From contig NZ_FNET01000025.1 in the NCBI RefSeq assembly GCF_900100275.1, positions 44,515 to 108,514 of the forward strand: a stretch of DNA of 64,000 bases. Reading direction: 5' to 3'. This DNA comes from Lentzea albidocapillata subsp. violacea. Lineage in GTDB: Bacteria > Actinomycetota > Actinomycetes > Mycobacteriales > Pseudonocardiaceae. The stretch's first letter is position 1. Every line of letters begins with the position of its first letter. Positions 1 to 8,924 of this stretch are shown piece by piece. The notes beneath the pieces were generated by a model that saw nothing but the letters and a program-made list of their open reading frames with translations, searched no databases and was not told the DNA's origin. The position numbers and the translations under genes are program-made.

Positions 1-1
1 C

Positions 2-1576
2 GGGCTCACCGAACCGTGTGCCGTCGAGTTGCTCGCGTCGATCATCGGCGCGCACCGCGTCGAGGCCGATCCCGGGACCGCGCGGGAACTCGTCCGGCTC
101 TGCGGGACGTCGCCGCTCGCGCTCCGGATCGCGGGCAACCGGCTCGCCAGCCGTCCGCGCTGGCCTCTCGGGCACCTCGTGGAGCAGATCGAGGAACGTC
201 GCCTGGCCGCGCTCACCGCGGGTGACCTGGACGTACGCGGCGCGTTCGAGGTGTCGCTCGCGCATCTGCCGGAGACCGCGCGGCTGGTGTTCCGGCGGCT
301 CGGGCTGCTCGTCGGCACCCACGTCGGCCCGGAGCTCGCGGCCGAACTGGCCGGCGTCACCGTCGGCGAGGCCGAACAGGCGCTGGAGGACCTCACCGAC
401 GTCAGCCTCCTCGACCCCGACGACCACGGTTACGCGATCCACGGCCTCGTGCGGACGTTCGCCACCGGCCTCGTCGACGCCACCGACGCCGACGCGGACC
501 GCAGGATGCTCGCCTGGCTCCTGGAGACCACGGTGGCCGCCGGAGTCCTCTTCGGACAGACAGGTGATGCCCGGCGGGTGAGGCCGCGGCGCAGGGCCTT
601 CCCCGACGTCGCCACGGGACGGCGCTGGCTGGACGAGCACCGCGACCTGCTGCCGGAGATCGTCGAACGGGCGCAGGCCAGGGGTCTGCACGAGGACGTG
701 ACCCGCGCGGTGATCGCCATCTCGCACTACGCGGCCATCGAACCGGGCCTGGTCTGGGAACGCGTCTACCGCCTCGCCCTGGCCTCCGCGCGCGAGCCGT
801 GGCAGGAGATCGTCGTGCGCGGCCAGCTCGGCTGGGCGCTGTTCGACGTCGCGCACCGGCCGGGACCGGCGCTGGAGGTGCTGACCGGCGCGGCCCGGAT
901 CGCCGGGGAGTCGGGGGAGACCGGGCACCTCGGCTGGGTGTGGCTGATCGCGTCGGCCTCGCACTGCGGGCTCGGGCAGTTCGACGAGGCCGAACGGGTG
1001 TGCCTCAAGGCGATCGACTCGATGCACGAGCCGATGGACGAGCACTACGCACGGTCCGTGCTCGGCGTGCTGTGGCGGCTGATGGACCGCCCTATCGCCG
1101 CTGTGACGGCCCACGAAGAAGTAGCGAAGGAACAACGCGCCTACGCCGACACCATCTACGAACTCTCCGCGCTGGGCCGCACGCTCGGATGGCTCGGCCT
1201 CGCGCTGATAGACGTCGACAGGCCGGACGACGCAGTCGAGGCACTGACCGAAGCCGAGGCCGTCTACCAGCGCGCCCAGATGGCGTCCTGGCTCGCTACG
1301 ACCCTGTGGCACCGCGGTCTCGCCCACCGCGCCGCAGGCCGCCTCGCCCAGTCGGACGAGGACCTGGACCGGGCGCTCGCCGGGTTCCGCGCGCTGGGTG
1401 ACGGCGTGGGGGAGATCGAGATCCTGCGGGAACTCGCGGACAACGCCGAGTCACGGGGTAACCACAGCGCGTGGCAACGTCATCTGCGAGACTCGCTCGC
1501 GGCGTGCGAACGGTGGGACACGGACGCGACGCGCGAGATCGCCGCCGAGGTGCGGAAGTGCCTGTCCGGAGGGTGA
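2..1576 (+). CDS. STAND-type transcriptional regulator, 5' end outside window
   Basis: The reading frame is open from the left edge, so the N-terminus is missing; 524 residues are visible. The first 140 or so residues are the end of an NB-ARC module, including the LCGTSPLALRIAGNRL motif typical of AfsR/SARP-like ATPases. A winged-helix-like segment follows (FEVSLAHLPETARLVFRRLG), then a long alpha-helical region of degenerate TPR-like repeats. The next gene has the same architecture and similar motifs and begins 4 nt later, so the two look like tandem paralogues in one operon. By analogy the missing N-terminus should be a DNA-binding HTH domain. Ligand and targets are unknown. Confidence 0.8.
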   Translation, partial: GLTEPCAVELLASIIGAHRVEADPGTARELVRLCGTSPLALRIAGNRLASRPRWPLGHLVEQIEERRLAALTAGDLDVRGAFEVSLAHLPETARLVFRRLGLLVGTHVGPELAAELAGVTVGEAEQALEDLTDVSLLDPDDHGYAIHGLVRTFATGLVDATDADADRRMLAWLLETTVAAGVLFGQTGDARRVRPRRRAFPDVATGRRWLDEHRDLLPEIVERAQARGLHEDVTRAVIAISHYAAIEPGLVWERVYRLALASAREPWQEIVVRGQLGWALFDVAHRPGPALEVLTGAARIAGESGETGHLGWVWLIASASHCGLGQFDEAERVCLKAIDSMHEPMDEHYARSVLGVLWRLMDRPIAAVTAHEEVAKEQRAYADTIYELSALGRTLGWLGLALIDVDRPDDAVEALTEAEAVYQRAQMASWLATTLWHRGLAHRAAGRLAQSDEDLDRALAGFRALGDGVGEIEILRELADNAESRGNHSAWQRHLRDSLAACERWDTDATREIAAEVRKCLSGG

Positions 1577-1580
1577 GGGA

Positions 1581-3887
1581 ATGCGGGCGACCACCTTCAG
1601 CGAGTTCCTGCGCTTCTACCGGCGCCGCAGGGGACTAACGCAGGAGGACCTCGCCGCCCGCACCGGCCTGGGCGTCCGCACGCTGAGCGACCTCGAACGC
1701 GGCCGCGTACACACCCCGCAGGCCCAGACCGTCGACCTGCTCGTGAGCGGGCTGGAGCTGCGGAACGAAGAGGCTGAGGGGTTCGTGGCGCTCGCACGGT
1801 CGTCAGAGGCCTCGCAACCACGTCCCGAACGCACAGACTGCACGCCACCCGCCGCCGAGACGCTCATCGGTCGTGTAACCGAGCAGCAGCAGATAGCCGA
1901 CTACATCAGCCGTGCGGCGACCTCGTCCGTGCTGGATGTCGTGGTCGTGCACGGACCTCCCGGCGTGGGGAAGACCTCTCTCGCGGTGGACACGGCGCAC
2001 CGGTTCGCCGGTCGGTTCACCGACGGCTGCCTGCACCTCGACCTGCGCGGCATGGACCCGTCGCCGCTGTCGGCGGAACGGGCCATCGCGCGGCTGCTCC
2101 GGGCGTTCGGCGTGCCGGACGCCAAGATGCCGTCCGATCCGAACGACAGCCTGCGCCTCTACCGCTCGCTGCTGCGCGAACGGACGGTGCTGCTCGTGCT
2201 CGACAACGCCGCGAACGAGGTCCAGGTCCGGCCGCTGCTCGCCGTCAGTCCCGGCTCGCTCGTGGTCGTGACCAGCCGCAACGTGCTGGCGGGCCTGAAC
2301 AGCCGCGCGCGGGTCGACCTCGGTCCGCTGCGGCACGACGGCGCCGTCGCACTGCTCACCGCGACCGCCGGAGCCGGCCGGACCGCGGCCGACCGGGAGT
2401 CGGCGGACCGGGTCGCGACGCTGTGCGGAGGAGTGCCGCTGGCGCTCGCCATCGCGGGCCGCACCACGTCGTCGTGGCGGCACCTCGCCGACCAGCTCTC
2501 CGACGAACGCGAACGGCTCGGTGTGCTCGCGACCGGCGACGTCCAGGTCCGGACCGCGTTCGAGCTGTCCTACCGGCTGCTCGCACCCGAGGTGGCGACC
2601 CTGTTCCGCCGGCTCGCGCTGATCCACGGGCCGGACACGTCCGTCGAACTCGCCGCCGTGGCGGCTGGAACCGACGACGCCGAGGCGTTGCTGGAGGAGC
2701 TCGTGGACGCCAGTCTGCTCCGCGCGGGTGTTCCCGGCCGGTACTCGTTCCACGACCTGATCCGCGACTACGCGCGCGAGCGGTTGCACAGCGACGAACC
2801 CGACGTGGAGACACACCGCCTGCGCACGCGTGACTGGTTGCTGGCTACCGCGACGAGTCACGCGTCGGCGTTCCTGCCGGACGACCAGGGCGCGGCCGAT
2901 CTGGCGGGCGCGGACCGCTGGCTGTCCGGGGAGCGCGCGAACTGGCGTGGCGCGTTCCGTGAGGCGGTCGCCGACGGCGCTCACGAGCAGGTGCTGGCGC
3001 TGGCGAGGTCGATGCACTGGTACTCGGACCATCGCGGCACGGGCGACCTGTGGCTGGAGGTCTACACGGCGGGCGTCGGCGCGGCGGCGGCACTGGGCGA
3101 AGAGGAGCAGCGGGCCCAGCAGCTCAACTTCGTGTGCTGGGTCTACATCGCGCGGCAGACGAACATCACGATGGCCAAGCGATGGCACCACGAGGCGTTG
3201 CGGGCGGCGCGGGAGTGCGGCTCGCTGACGGAGAGGGCCTGGGCGCACTACTACCGGGCGGGCATCGCGAACCGCGAGGGCAGCCAGGCGGACGGCGTGG
3301 TCCACGCCCGGCAGGCCGCCGAGCTGTTCCGGGAGGCGGGCCGGCCGATGGACGTGGTGTTCGCGCTGTCGTACTCGGGTGTTCTGCTGCAACGGCAGGG
3401 CCGGTTCGACGAGGCCGTCGAAACGCACAGGGCGTGCGTCGAGCAGGAACGCGCGTTGCGAGCAGACCAGCGCGGCGTGGCGCTGGAGAACGCCGCCCAG
3501 CTGACGCTCCGCCTGGCGGACGCCCTCGTCGAGGCCGGCGAGCACGACGAGGCGCTGAGCGTGGTGGCACACGCCGAGGAACTCCTCGGACGGGGCGCGG
3601 CGAACCTGCTGTCGATGGTCAGGCACACCCGTGGCCGCGTGCTGGCCGCCGCCGGGCGGTTCGCCGAGGCACGGGACCAGCTGGCCGCAGCGGTGGAGTC
3701 GCTGTCCGACCCGGAGCTCAAGGTGGCCGTGCTGATGGAGATAGCCGGGCTCTGCGACCGCGTCGGCGACCACGACGCCGCCGTCCGGCACCGGGTGCGG
3801 GCGCTGGCCGAGAGCGAGGGCTACGAGTCGCCCGGCATGACCAGGCTGCAGCACGATCTCGCGGAGGTGCTCGGCCTCTCAGCGTAG
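1581..3887 (+). CDS. XRE-HTH / NB-ARC / TPR regulator
   Basis: A 768-residue protein starting at the ATG just after the previous stop; the same frame stays open upstream, but that part overlaps the previous gene. Residues about 5-60 form an XRE helix-turn-helix (RRGLTQEDLAARTGLGVRTL). An NB-ARC ATPase follows with Walker A HGPPGVGKTS near residue 124 and Walker B VLLVLDNAAN near 203, plus the LCGGVPLALAIAG motif. The C-terminal 350 residues are helical TPR-like repeats. This is the domain order of signal-responsive STAND regulators common in actinomycetes. It is probably co-transcribed with the truncated paralogue upstream. It meets the SsgA-like gene tail to tail with a 9-nt overlap. The regulated genes cannot be read from the sequence. 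Confidence 0.85.
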   Translation: MRATTFSEFLRFYRRRRGLTQEDLAARTGLGVRTLSDLERGRVHTPQAQTVDLLVSGLELRNEEAEGFVALARSSEASQPRPERTDCTPPAAETLIGRVTEQQQIADYISRAATSSVLDVVVVHGPPGVGKTSLAVDTAHRFAGRFTDGCLHLDLRGMDPSPLSAERAIARLLRAFGVPDAKMPSDPNDSLRLYRSLLRERTVLLVLDNAANEVQVRPLLAVSPGSLVVVTSRNVLAGLNSRARVDLGPLRHDGAVALLTATAGAGRTAADRESADRVATLCGGVPLALAIAGRTTSSWRHLADQLSDERERLGVLATGDVQVRTAFELSYRLLAPEVATLFRRLALIHGPDTSVELAAVAAGTDDAEALLEELVDASLLRAGVPGRYSFHDLIRDYARERLHSDEPDVETHRLRTRDWLLATATSHASAFLPDDQGAADLAGADRWLSGERANWRGAFREAVADGAHEQVLALARSMHWYSDHRGTGDLWLEVYTAGVGAAAALGEEEQRAQQLNFVCWVYIARQTNITMAKRWHHEALRAARECGSLTERAWAHYYRAGIANREGSQADGVVHARQAAELFREAGRPMDVVFALSYSGVLLQRQGRFDEAVETHRACVEQERALRADQRGVALENAAQLTLRLADALVEAGEHDEALSVVAHAEELLGRGAANLLSMVRHTRGRVLAAAGRFAEARDQLAAAVESLSDPELKVAVLMEIAGLCDRVGDHDAAVRHRVRALAESEGYESPGMTRLQHDLAEVLGLSA

Positions 3888-4262
3888 GACGGTGCTCAGG
3901 AACGCGTCGGCGTCGAACCGTTCCGTGCCGCGCGGCACCAGCCGGTCGGTGGCGTCGAGGAACTTGCGCAGCGTGCCCGCCGGTACCCGGAAGACCGTCA
4001 TGTGCCGGTCGGAGACGAGCTCGAGCACCAGCACCCGGCTCGAATGCGGCCGCAGCCGCACGTCGCCGTCACCGGCTCTGCTGCTCATGCCCTCGGCGAG
4101 CAGGTCCCTGCCCATGACCCACGTGGTGGCCGAGCCGCCCGCGCGGAACCTCATCGTCACCGCGAACGGGTCTTCCGACCGGTAGAGCAGCTCGGTCTCG
4201 ACCGGCGCGGTGGAGCCGTTCGGCCGGACGAAGTCGAAGACGGTGCGTGACGCGACCCGCAT
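3879..4262 (-). CDS. SsgA-family sporulation/cell-division protein
   Basis: A 127-residue protein beginning MRVASRTVFDFVRPNG. The ATG at 4262 was chosen because AAGGAG lies 5 nt upstream; the longer upstream frame has no family similarity. Motifs such as VETELLYRSEDPFAVTMRF, WVMGRDLLAEG and the C-terminal DADAFLSTVL match SsgA-like proteins (SALPs), which help position septa and peptidoglycan synthesis during sporulation division in actinomycetes. Length is normal for the family. Which SALP subgroup (SsgB or another) it belongs to was not resolved. It is transcribed away from a 224-nt AT-richer gap shared with the LuxR-type gene. Confidence 0.85.
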   Translation of the reverse strand: MRVASRTVFDFVRPNGSTAPVETELLYRSEDPFAVTMRFRAGGSATTWVMGRDLLAEGMSSRAGDGDVRLRPHSSRVLVLELVSDRHMTVFRVPAGTLRKFLDATDRLVPRGTERFDADAFLSTVLR

Positions 4263-4348
4263 CGGCGCTCCTTGTGGTGTTCGTGTGGGGGTACATAGGG
4301 AATCACGTAATGGGCAACGAATTGGTTCACGAGGCGGCGTTGTCATTA

Positions 4349-4360
4349 CCAATTGATTGG
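4349..4360. promoter_or_regulatory. Candidate operator palindrome CCAAT-TG-ATTGG
   Basis: A short inverted repeat, CCAATTGATTGG, lies in the unusually AT-rich divergent gap between the SsgA-like gene and the LuxR-type gene. A related ATTGGTTC sequence occurs about 35 nt to the left. Position and symmetry suggest a regulator site. No binding protein can be assigned. Confidence 0.3.
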
Positions 4361-4486
4361 TCGAATGGTTCTCGCGTTCTCGACGGGTGCTTCGAAGCCC
4401 GATGTTGTGCGAAGGGGCAGACCTGCGGAACTTCTGCCGGTGCTTCTGCATGGTCCTGAGGGACTGCCCACGATTTGCTGGTTGAC

Positions 4487-6430
4487 ATGGTCGCCCCAGT
4501 TAGCCCCGGTCTCGTGGGCACCGCCGTGCGCAGGGCGGGTGGCCTGCTCGTCGGACGTGAGCGGGAGATCGCCGTCCTGACGGAGGCGCTGAGCGGTGGC
4601 GCTCGCTCGTGCGTTGTGCATGGCGCAACTGGTATGGGTAAAAGCGCATTGCTGTCCGTTGCTTCTTCAATCGCGGTACGCAGCGGGTTGCGGCCGGTTC
4701 GCGGATTGCGGGCGTTGAGCGGGGTCGACAGCCACACGGTGCTGGTGGTCGACGACGCCGAGCGGCTTTGTGCGGAGGAGGCCGACCGGCTGGCCCGTTT
4801 CCGGGGTGCGGTGCTGCTCGCGGGCGACTGCGATCCGGACGCTCTGGCGGTCGTGGACGCCGTGCGGGTGCCGTTGCGGCCGATCGGCGGCGAGGCGGTC
4901 GCGGAGATGATCCGGCGGCGGTTCGACGCCGAGGTCACGCCGGAGCTGACCGCGTTGTGCCTGGAGTACAGCGGCGGGGCTCCCGGCGTGCTGAGCGACG
5001 TCCTGGACGTGGTCACGGACCTGTCCTCGTTGCGCGCCGTGCTGCCCGGCCTGCGGCTGCCGCGCCTGCTGCGGGCCGTGCGCCGGAGCTGGGAGGTGCT
5101 GGACGTCGACGCGGTCGCGGTCGCCCGTGCGCTGGCGGTGCTGGGCGGCGCGCCTCTCGACGTGGTGTGCGAGGTCGCCGGAATGGGGTCGTTCCGCACC
5201 TTGGCCGCGTTCGAACGCCTTGTCGACGCGCGTCTCGCCGCCGGCGAGCCGATGCGCGTCCAGTCGCCCGCGCTGAGCCATGCGATCCGGCACGAGATGG
5301 CACCCGAGTCGCGCGAGTCCCTGCACCGCGCCGCTGCCGAGGCCCTGTATCGGCGATGCGATCCGCCGGTCGACGTCGCCGAACACGTGGTGGCGTGCGC
5401 GGAACCCGTCGGGGCGCGGTGGGTGGCGCCGGTGCTGCACGGGGCGGCGCGGTTGCATCAGGCGGCAGGGCGGCCGGAGCAGGCGGTGAGGTGCCTGCGC
5501 GCCGCTCTGCGCGAGCCGTCGGACGGTGAGACCGCGGGGCACGTGGCCGTGGCGATGGCGGAGCTCCACCTGCGGTGCGGCATCGCGCCCCGGGCCGGCG
5601 AACTCGCCCGGCAGCGGCCCGCCGCGGGGGAGTGGTTCGACGCGGTGGTGCTCGACTGGCAGTGCGACGAGGACCTGCTCGGCCACTCGGCCGCGCCCGT
5701 CGTGCCGGAGGATCCCGAACGGGTCCTGCGGGACCTCCCGGAGAACGGGCCGCGAATCGTTCCGCTCGCGCTCGCCGGCCTCGGTCTGCTGCGCAGGGGT
5801 TCCGAACGGGTGGTGCTGGATCTCGCACCACAGCTGCGAGTCCGGCTCGCCGGCGCGGAACGGGACTGGCTGACCGCGCTGGAGATGTGGGCTCATCGCG
5901 CCGGCGGCGACCACGCCGAGGTCTCCCGGCTGATGCGGGAACTCGCCCAGGCGTCACCGTTGCGGGGCTGCGTGGCGCTGGGGGCAGCGGCGTTCGTCGC
6001 GTCCTGTGTGGACGCGGGCCGCCCTGGCGAGGCGCGGGAGATGTTGGTGCGGCTCGGTTACACGGGAACGCTGCCGCCGGTCTGGACGTGCACGCTGTTG
6101 CTGCACCAGCGCGCCCGCATGCATCTCGCGCTCGGTGCCGCCCGTGCCGCGCTGGCCGACGCCGAACGTGCCGGGGCGGCCGAGCTGGCGGACCAGGCGC
6201 GGGCGGCGCTGGGCCGGGAGCACCGGCCGCCGCGCGGGGCGGCGTGGGACAGGCTGACGCCGCACGAGTCGCGAATAGTCTTGCTGGTGCTGGAAGGCGA
6301 GACGAATCGGTCGATCGCGGCGCGGTTCAACGTCACGCAGCGGGCGGTCGAGCTGCACCTCACCCGCGTCTACCGCAAGGTCGGCATCAGCAGGCGGGTG
6401 CAGCTCTCCTCCGTCTTCGGATCTGCCTAG
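4487..6430 (+). CDS. LuxR-family (LAL-like) regulator with ATPase domain
   Basis: A protein of 647 residues if started at the ATG; a TTG four codons earlier is the alternative. A STAND-like ATPase lies near the N-terminus, with Walker A HGATGMGKSALL around residue 45 and a Walker B-like VLVVDDAERL. The middle is helical, and the last 60 or so residues are a LuxR DNA-binding domain (LTPHESRIVLLVLEGETNRS, then a recognition helix in RAVELHLTRVYRKVGI). It is shorter than classical LAL regulators, which are about 900-1000 residues, because the middle region is reduced. It converges with the next LuxR-type gene, the two stops overlapping by 4 nt. Targets are unknown. Confidence 0.85.
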   Translation: MVAPVSPGLVGTAVRRAGGLLVGREREIAVLTEALSGGARSCVVHGATGMGKSALLSVASSIAVRSGLRPVRGLRALSGVDSHTVLVVDDAERLCAEEADRLARFRGAVLLAGDCDPDALAVVDAVRVPLRPIGGEAVAEMIRRRFDAEVTPELTALCLEYSGGAPGVLSDVLDVVTDLSSLRAVLPGLRLPRLLRAVRRSWEVLDVDAVAVARALAVLGGAPLDVVCEVAGMGSFRTLAAFERLVDARLAAGEPMRVQSPALSHAIRHEMAPESRESLHRAAAEALYRRCDPPVDVAEHVVACAEPVGARWVAPVLHGAARLHQAAGRPEQAVRCLRAALREPSDGETAGHVAVAMAELHLRCGIAPRAGELARQRPAAGEWFDAVVLDWQCDEDLLGHSAAPVVPEDPERVLRDLPENGPRIVPLALAGLGLLRRGSERVVLDLAPQLRVRLAGAERDWLTALEMWAHRAGGDHAEVSRLMRELAQASPLRGCVALGAAAFVASCVDAGRPGEAREMLVRLGYTGTLPPVWTCTLLLHQRARMHLALGAARAALADAERAGAAELADQARAALGREHRPPRGAAWDRLTPHESRIVLLVLEGETNRSIAARFNVTQRAVELHLTRVYRKVGISRRVQLSSVFGSA

Positions 6431-6987
6431 AGCAGACCGGAACGCAGCGCCCACGCCACCGCGTGCACCCGGTTGCGCAGCCCGAACCGTTCCAGCAGCT
6501 GGTGCAGCGCGTACTTCACGGTCCGCTCCGAGCAGAACAGCTGCGCGGCGACCTCCGCGATCGTCGCGCCGTCAGCCAGCAGCTTCAGCAGTTGCAGGTC
6601 GCGGTCGTTCAGCACCGGCGAGCGGTCCTGCACCGCATGACCGCCGAGAAGCAGTTTGATCAGCCGTTCGGGGTTGACATCCGCCCGCCGCAACGGAACC
6701 GACAGCCCGGCCTGGGCCGCGATCGACGGGGTGAGGTCGTGCACTCGGGCCGCGATCACGACGATCTTGGGCGAACCGCAGGCTCTCAGCCGTGCGGCCT
6801 GTTGCGCGCACAGCTCGTTCACCAGGGCCAGCAGCACGTGTGCGTCCGAGCGGTCTTGGACCACCCGCACGCGCGGTGAGTTCTTCAACAGGTGCGTCAC
6901 GCCGGCCGCGCTGATCAGGTCGCGGGACTCCACCGCCACGCGCACCGGTTCGATTCCGGAGTCCACGGTTGCCAGGGCACTACTCAT
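6427..6987 (-). CDS. LuxR-type regulator with atypical receiver
   Basis: A 186-residue protein from ATG 6987 (MSSALATVDSG). The C-terminal 65 residues are a clear LuxR/NarL HTH (LNDRDLQLLKLLADGATIAE, CSERTVKYALHQLLERFGL). The N-terminal 110 residues resemble a response-regulator receiver in size and in the start RVAVESRDLISAAGVTHLL. However, no convincing phosphoacceptor aspartate follows a hydrophobic beta-3 strand; the equivalent region reads SDAHVLLALVNELC. It is probably an orphan, phosphorylation-independent regulator, since no histidine kinase is adjacent. It converges on the larger LuxR-type gene with overlapping stop codons. Confidence 0.8.
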   Translation of the reverse strand: MSSALATVDSGIEPVRVAVESRDLISAAGVTHLLKNSPRVRVVQDRSDAHVLLALVNELCAQQAARLRACGSPKIVVIAARVHDLTPSIAAQAGLSVPLRRADVNPERLIKLLLGGHAVQDRSPVLNDRDLQLLKLLADGATIAEVAAQLFCSERTVKYALHQLLERFGLRNRVHAVAWALRSGLL

Positions 6988-7006
6988 GGCACGATCGTGC
7001 AAACTT

Positions 7007-7729
7007 TCAGCGGCTGTCCACTTCGGAAAACCGAACCGATCCGAGCAGAACCTGCCGGTCGTTCGCGAACGTGCGGAACTCGCCGGTCGGCCAGCGCTCG
7101 ATCCGGAGCTCGTCACCGGGCGTCACGGGCGCGGTGAACCGGGCGTGCAGCTCGGTGAAGTCCAGGCCGCGCACGGTGATCCCGAGCGTGCACAGGCCGT
7201 GCAGGATGGGTTTCGCGAACCCGGCCCGGCGCGCGAACTCGGCGTCGTGGTGCATCGGGTTCACGTCACCGGTCTCGCGGTACCGCAGGGCCTGGTTTTC
7301 CGTCGTCTGGAAGAAGCCGACCTCGGGCGCGGTGCCGGGGACGGTGAACTCGCGCGTCTCACCACGTTCGCCGCCGAAACCGCCTTCGCCCTTGAGGAAA
7401 CAGGACGACCGCGTGCTCGCGTAGCCGGACTCCCAGGTGCTGACGACGAGGGCACCAGAGCCTTTGTCGTAGATGTCCGTCACGGTCTTCGTGACGACCA
7501 TGGAACCGTGCGCCGGGAGCTTGCCGTGCAGCCACAACGACTGCTCGGCGTGCAGGACCTGGGTCATGTCGGCGCCGGTCAGGCCGAGTTGCGGGCCGCC
7601 GTGCTGCAGCAACGGGATGGGGAACGCGGGGGAGTAGCCGCCGACTGCCGCCGCGTACACCCCGGCGTCGCCGGCCGACCAGGTGCGGACCTGTCGTTCG
7701 ACGACGCCGAGGATGTCGTGGCTGAGCAT
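7007..7729 (-). CDS. Two-domain MaoC-like enoyl-CoA hydratase
   Basis: A 240-residue double hot-dog protein. The C-terminal half carries the hydratase-2 motif (YRETGDVNPMHHDAEFARRA) and the downstream PILHGLCTLGITVRG, typical of R-specific enoyl-CoA hydratases of the MaoC/MFE-2 type. It should hydrate trans-2-enoyl-CoA to 3R-hydroxyacyl-CoA. It is the last gene of a three-gene minus-strand operon after two acyl-CoA dehydrogenases, 15 nt after the second. ATG 7729 is preferred; a TTG one codon upstream is possible. The acyl-chain substrate (fatty acid, sterol or branched) is not determined. Confidence 0.85.
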   Translation of the reverse strand: MLSHDILGVVERQVRTWSAGDAGVYAAAVGGYSPAFPIPLLQHGGPQLGLTGADMTQVLHAEQSLWLHGKLPAHGSMVVTKTVTDIYDKGSGALVVSTWESGYASTRSSCFLKGEGGFGGERGETREFTVPGTAPEVGFFQTTENQALRYRETGDVNPMHHDAEFARRAGFAKPILHGLCTLGITVRGLDFTELHARFTAPVTPGDELRIERWPTGEFRTFANDRQVLLGSVRFSEVDSR

Positions 7730-7744
7730 CAACCCAACATAGAG

Positions 7745-8914
7745 CTACCCGAGCGTGCCGCGGATGTTCGCGTGGCCCTTGAGCAGGTTGCGGGCGATCG
7801 TGCGGCGCTGGATCTCGTCGGTGCCCTCGTAGATGCGCAGCAGCCGCAGTTCGCGGTACCAGCGCTCGATCGGCAGCTCACGGGTGTAGCCCATGCCGCC
7901 GTGGATCTGCAGCACGCGGTCGACGATCTCGTTGGCCTTGATGCCGCCGTAGAGCTTCGCGATCGACTGCGCCTGCCGCGAGTCCTGCTTCTGGTCGACG
8001 AGCCACGCGGCGTGCAGCACGAGCCAGCGCAGTGCCTCGATCTCGACCGCGGAGTCGGCGATCATCCACTGGATGGCCTGGTAGTCGGCGATGGGCTGGC
8101 CGAACGTGACGCGGTTCTTGGCCTGCTCGATCGCCATCTCGACCAGCCGCTCGACGCTGCCGAGCGCGCGGGCGGGCAGCAGGTAGCGACCCTGGCCGAT
8201 CCACTGCATCGCGAGGTGGAAGCCCTTGCCGACCTCACCGAGGACGTTCTCCTCGGGCACGCGGACGTTGTCGAACACGAGCGCCGCCGGGCCCCACTGG
8301 CCCATGGTCGGGATGGGCTCGGACTTCCAGCCCATGTCGCGGTCGACGAGGAAGCACGTGACGCCGCCGTCGGCGCCCTTCTCCTTGTCCGTCACGGCGA
8401 ACACCATGACGAAGTCGGCCTCGTTTCCCTGCGTGATGAACGTCTTCTCGCCGTTGATCACCCACTCGTCGCCGTCCTTGACGGCGGACGTGCGGATGGC
8501 CTTGGCGTCACTGCCGGCACCGGGTTCGGTGATCGCGAAGCACGACACGCGTTCGCCCGAGATCGTCGGCAGCAGGTAGCGCTGCTTCTGCTCCTCGTTG
8601 CCGTGGAACAGGATGTTGTCCGCGTAGCCGCCGAAGCGGAACGGGACGAAACTGCGGCCCAGTTCGGCTTCGAGGAGCGCGGTCATCACGGCGCCGAGGC
8701 CCATGCCACCGAACTCCTGCGGCGTGAGGACACCGAAGAACCCGGCCTGCTTGGCCTTGTCCTGCAGTTCCTTCAGCTCGTCCCGCCTGAGACCCGGCCG
8801 GCCAGCGCGTTCGCGGCGCAGCACCTCGGGCTCCAGCGGGATGATCTCCTTGCGCACGAAGGTCCGCACCCAGTCGCGGATCTCCTTCTGCTCCTCGTCG
8901 AGCGTGAAGTCCAT
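7745..8914 (-). CDS. Acyl-CoA dehydrogenase
   Basis: A 389-residue flavoprotein of the acyl-CoA dehydrogenase family. It shows the FAD/substrate-binding motifs CFAITEPGAGSDA and WVINGEKTFIT, and the catalytic-base region LLRIYEGTDEIQRRTIARN containing the usual glutamate. It should introduce the alpha,beta double bond into an acyl-CoA, passing electrons to ETF. Its start is 10 nt after the stop of another acyl-CoA dehydrogenase, with a purine-rich AAAGGAAAG ribosome site. Together with the downstream MaoC hydratase it makes the first two steps of a beta-oxidation-type cycle. Chain specificity is unknown. Confidence 0.92.
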   Translation of the reverse strand: MDFTLDEEQKEIRDWVRTFVRKEIIPLEPEVLRRERAGRPGLRRDELKELQDKAKQAGFFGVLTPQEFGGMGLGAVMTALLEAELGRSFVPFRFGGYADNILFHGNEEQKQRYLLPTISGERVSCFAITEPGAGSDAKAIRTSAVKDGDEWVINGEKTFITQGNEADFVMVFAVTDKEKGADGGVTCFLVDRDMGWKSEPIPTMGQWGPAALVFDNVRVPEENVLGEVGKGFHLAMQWIGQGRYLLPARALGSVERLVEMAIEQAKNRVTFGQPIADYQAIQWMIADSAVEIEALRWLVLHAAWLVDQKQDSRQAQSIAKLYGGIKANEIVDRVLQIHGGMGYTRELPIERWYRELRLLRIYEGTDEIQRRTIARNLLKGHANIRGTLG

Positions 8915-8924
8915 TTCTTTCCTT

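Noticed and set aside
4475..4486. TTG as the start of the LuxR-type ATPase gene
   Set aside because: The ATG four codons later is the more usual start and loses no domain; no strong ribosome site separates the two, so TTG remains only an alternative.
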